Source: Pseudomonadota bacterium (GTDB lineage Bacteria > Desulfobacterota > Desulfobaccia > Desulfobaccales > 0-14-0-80-60-11). Taken from it: a stretch of DNA of 23,075 bases. The notes below the pieces were generated by a model, which saw only the letters and a program-made list of their open reading frames with translations, searched no databases and had not been told where the DNA came from. The stretch is from positions 1-23,075 of the forward strand of contig JAHIKF010000255.1 of NCBI GenBank assembly GCA_018897875.1, written 5' to 3'. Positions 22,326 to 23,075 of this stretch are shown in pieces; the first letter of the stretch is position 1, and each line of letters begins with the position of its first letter. Position numbers and translations under genes: made by a program.

Positions 22326-22963
22326 CAATTCTTGAACTAATTCAGCTGGATGGCTTTCCCTCCAAAAAAGCCGGGTCTACCGGCAGTGGGGAATATGCCG
22401 GCCCCTGTCCCTGGTGCGGTGGCGAGGACCGATTTCGAGTCTGGCCCAGCCAAGGTGAATTTGGCAAATACTGGTGCCGCGGCTGCGGAAGATCAGGTGA
22501 TGCAATTCAATATCTCCGGGACCATCGGCGCATGACTTATCGGGAAGCTTGCCACCAACTTGGCCGGGAGGTAAACCTCCCCTCTACTCTGACAGGCAGT
22601 AGGCCGGCGAAACCTCAGTGGGAACCGCGGGTGACTGCGGCGCCTGGTGATCTCTGGCAGGCCAAAGCCCGCAAGCTGGTGGACGAGGCGGTCCATCATC
22701 TCTGGACCCCGACCGGCAAGCCGATGTTGGATTTTCTTTCCCAGAGGCGAGGGCTGATAGAAGCAACCATCTATGTGCACATGGAGTTTTACCGGGGAAT
22801 CAAGGCCATCGCTCAATTTCTGGGAGTACATGAGCGGACGGCTCAGGCCTTCCTGTATGATGGCAAAATACCCGGAAAGAAGGATGGGACCGGAACGTAG
22901 GTGTTGACGAATCTCGACTACTTTACGTCTTTGCGCGTACTTGATCACAGGGTTAAAAATTAG
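22322..22963 (+). pseudogene. Chimeric CHC2 zinc-finger primase fragment joined to an HTH tail, interrupted by TAG
   Basis: The N-terminal 80 residues are a CHC2 primase zinc finger (CPWCGGEDRFRVWP, YWCRGCGRSGDAIQYL, MTYREACHQLG). The linker (LWQAKARKLVDEAVHHL, FLSQRRGL) is primase-like, but no TOPRIM or catalytic domain follows. From about residue 150 it changes to an unrelated HTH segment, RGIKAIAQFLGVHERTAQAFLYDGKIPGKKDGTGT. TAG at 22898-22900 stands where related HTH proteins continue GTGTW; the frame stays open with VLTNLDYFTSLR to TAG 22961. I read this as a deletion fusion of two element genes with an amber change of a Trp codon. Confidence 0.55.
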
Positions 22964-23075
22964 GCTTGTGAGATCCAGGCGATATCTGGTTGGAGCCCCT
23001 TGAAGTAACAGGTCATCGCCTCCACTAGGACCGGAAAGGTCTGACGGCCCCGCACGCGACAGGTTTGGCGCAAAG
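22960..23075 (-). mobile_element. C-terminal end of a probable IS66-type transposase (runs off the window)
   Basis: The minus strand reads LRQTCRVRGRQTFPVLVEAM then TCYFKGLQPDIAWISQA and a TAA at 22962-22960. The TCR-x2-GR-x4-FLVEA-x3-YF pattern is that of IS66 transposase C-termini as I remember them. Only 37 codons are visible. It converges on the broken primase gene and may have caused the damage. Confidence 0.45.

Noticed and set aside
22898..22900. TAG in the primase-HTH frame as a pyrrolysine codon
   Set aside because: The gene lies in a decaying element and Trp is expected there; no other sign of Pyl use.

Overview
The window is GC-rich bacterial chromosome of an anaerobic, H2- and formate-metabolising organism. 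The best guess is a Desulfobacterota (former Deltaproteobacteria) lineage. This rests on gene content: a selenocysteine-rich HdrA/Mvh/Nuo electron-bifurcation operon, a selenocysteine formate dehydrogenase, a GAK-type XXXCH protein and a CPA2 antiporter. No taxonomic marker is present, so this is inference.

Layout. 1-1356: 3' part of glgB (glycogen branching enzyme). 1513-2160: DUF2284 putative metal-binding protein. 2161-2547: regulatory region with a sigma-54 promoter candidate, an upstream palindrome, and a sigma-70-like promoter inside a 9-bp inverted repeat. 2548-12168: a six-gene-plus-one operon on the + strand: HdrA(N-terminal piece)-NuoE fusion, NuoF, a 1082-residue NuoG(N)-HdrA(rest)-HdrA fusion, MvhD, a 65-residue small protein, MvhG and MvhA. 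It ends in a terminator at 12198-12243. 12373-14899 (-): XXXCH-domain protein and CPA2 cation:proton antiporter. 15483-16739 (-): M20 amidohydrolase. 16877-17633 (-): two AT-richer small genes, one with a RAMA-like domain. 17808-19847 (-): formate dehydrogenase catalytic subunit. 20275-20426: tRNA-Gly(GCC) and tRNA-Cys(GCA). 20594-23075: a decayed mobile-element replication module (HTH regulators, frameshifted DnaB N-domain, chimeric primase with an amber codon), ending in the tail of a probable IS66-type transposase.

The most interesting content is the operon. Three of its genes, plus fdhA, read through an in-frame UGA at a position where the family has cysteine. Each UGA is followed, at bacterial SECIS distance, by a hairpin with a GG-containing loop. 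HdrB and HdrC are absent; NuoE/NuoF take their place. The expected complex therefore oxidises (or makes) H2 at a [NiFeSe] site, passes electrons through MvhG and MvhD to HdrA flavin, and bifurcates or confurcates between NAD(H) and probably ferredoxin. One HdrA copy appears cut in two just after its ferredoxin motif: the Sec-containing N-terminal piece is fused to NuoE, and the complementary remainder sits inside the 1082-residue protein. FdhA may feed the same hub, but no adaptor subunit lies beside it.

Intergenic spaces are littered with palindromes and repeats. These include a composite element (TGAGCAG heptads, GGTG/CACC hairpin, CTGATAGCTGA) seen twice inside the operon, and an 83-bp repeat that also supplies the stop codon of glgB.
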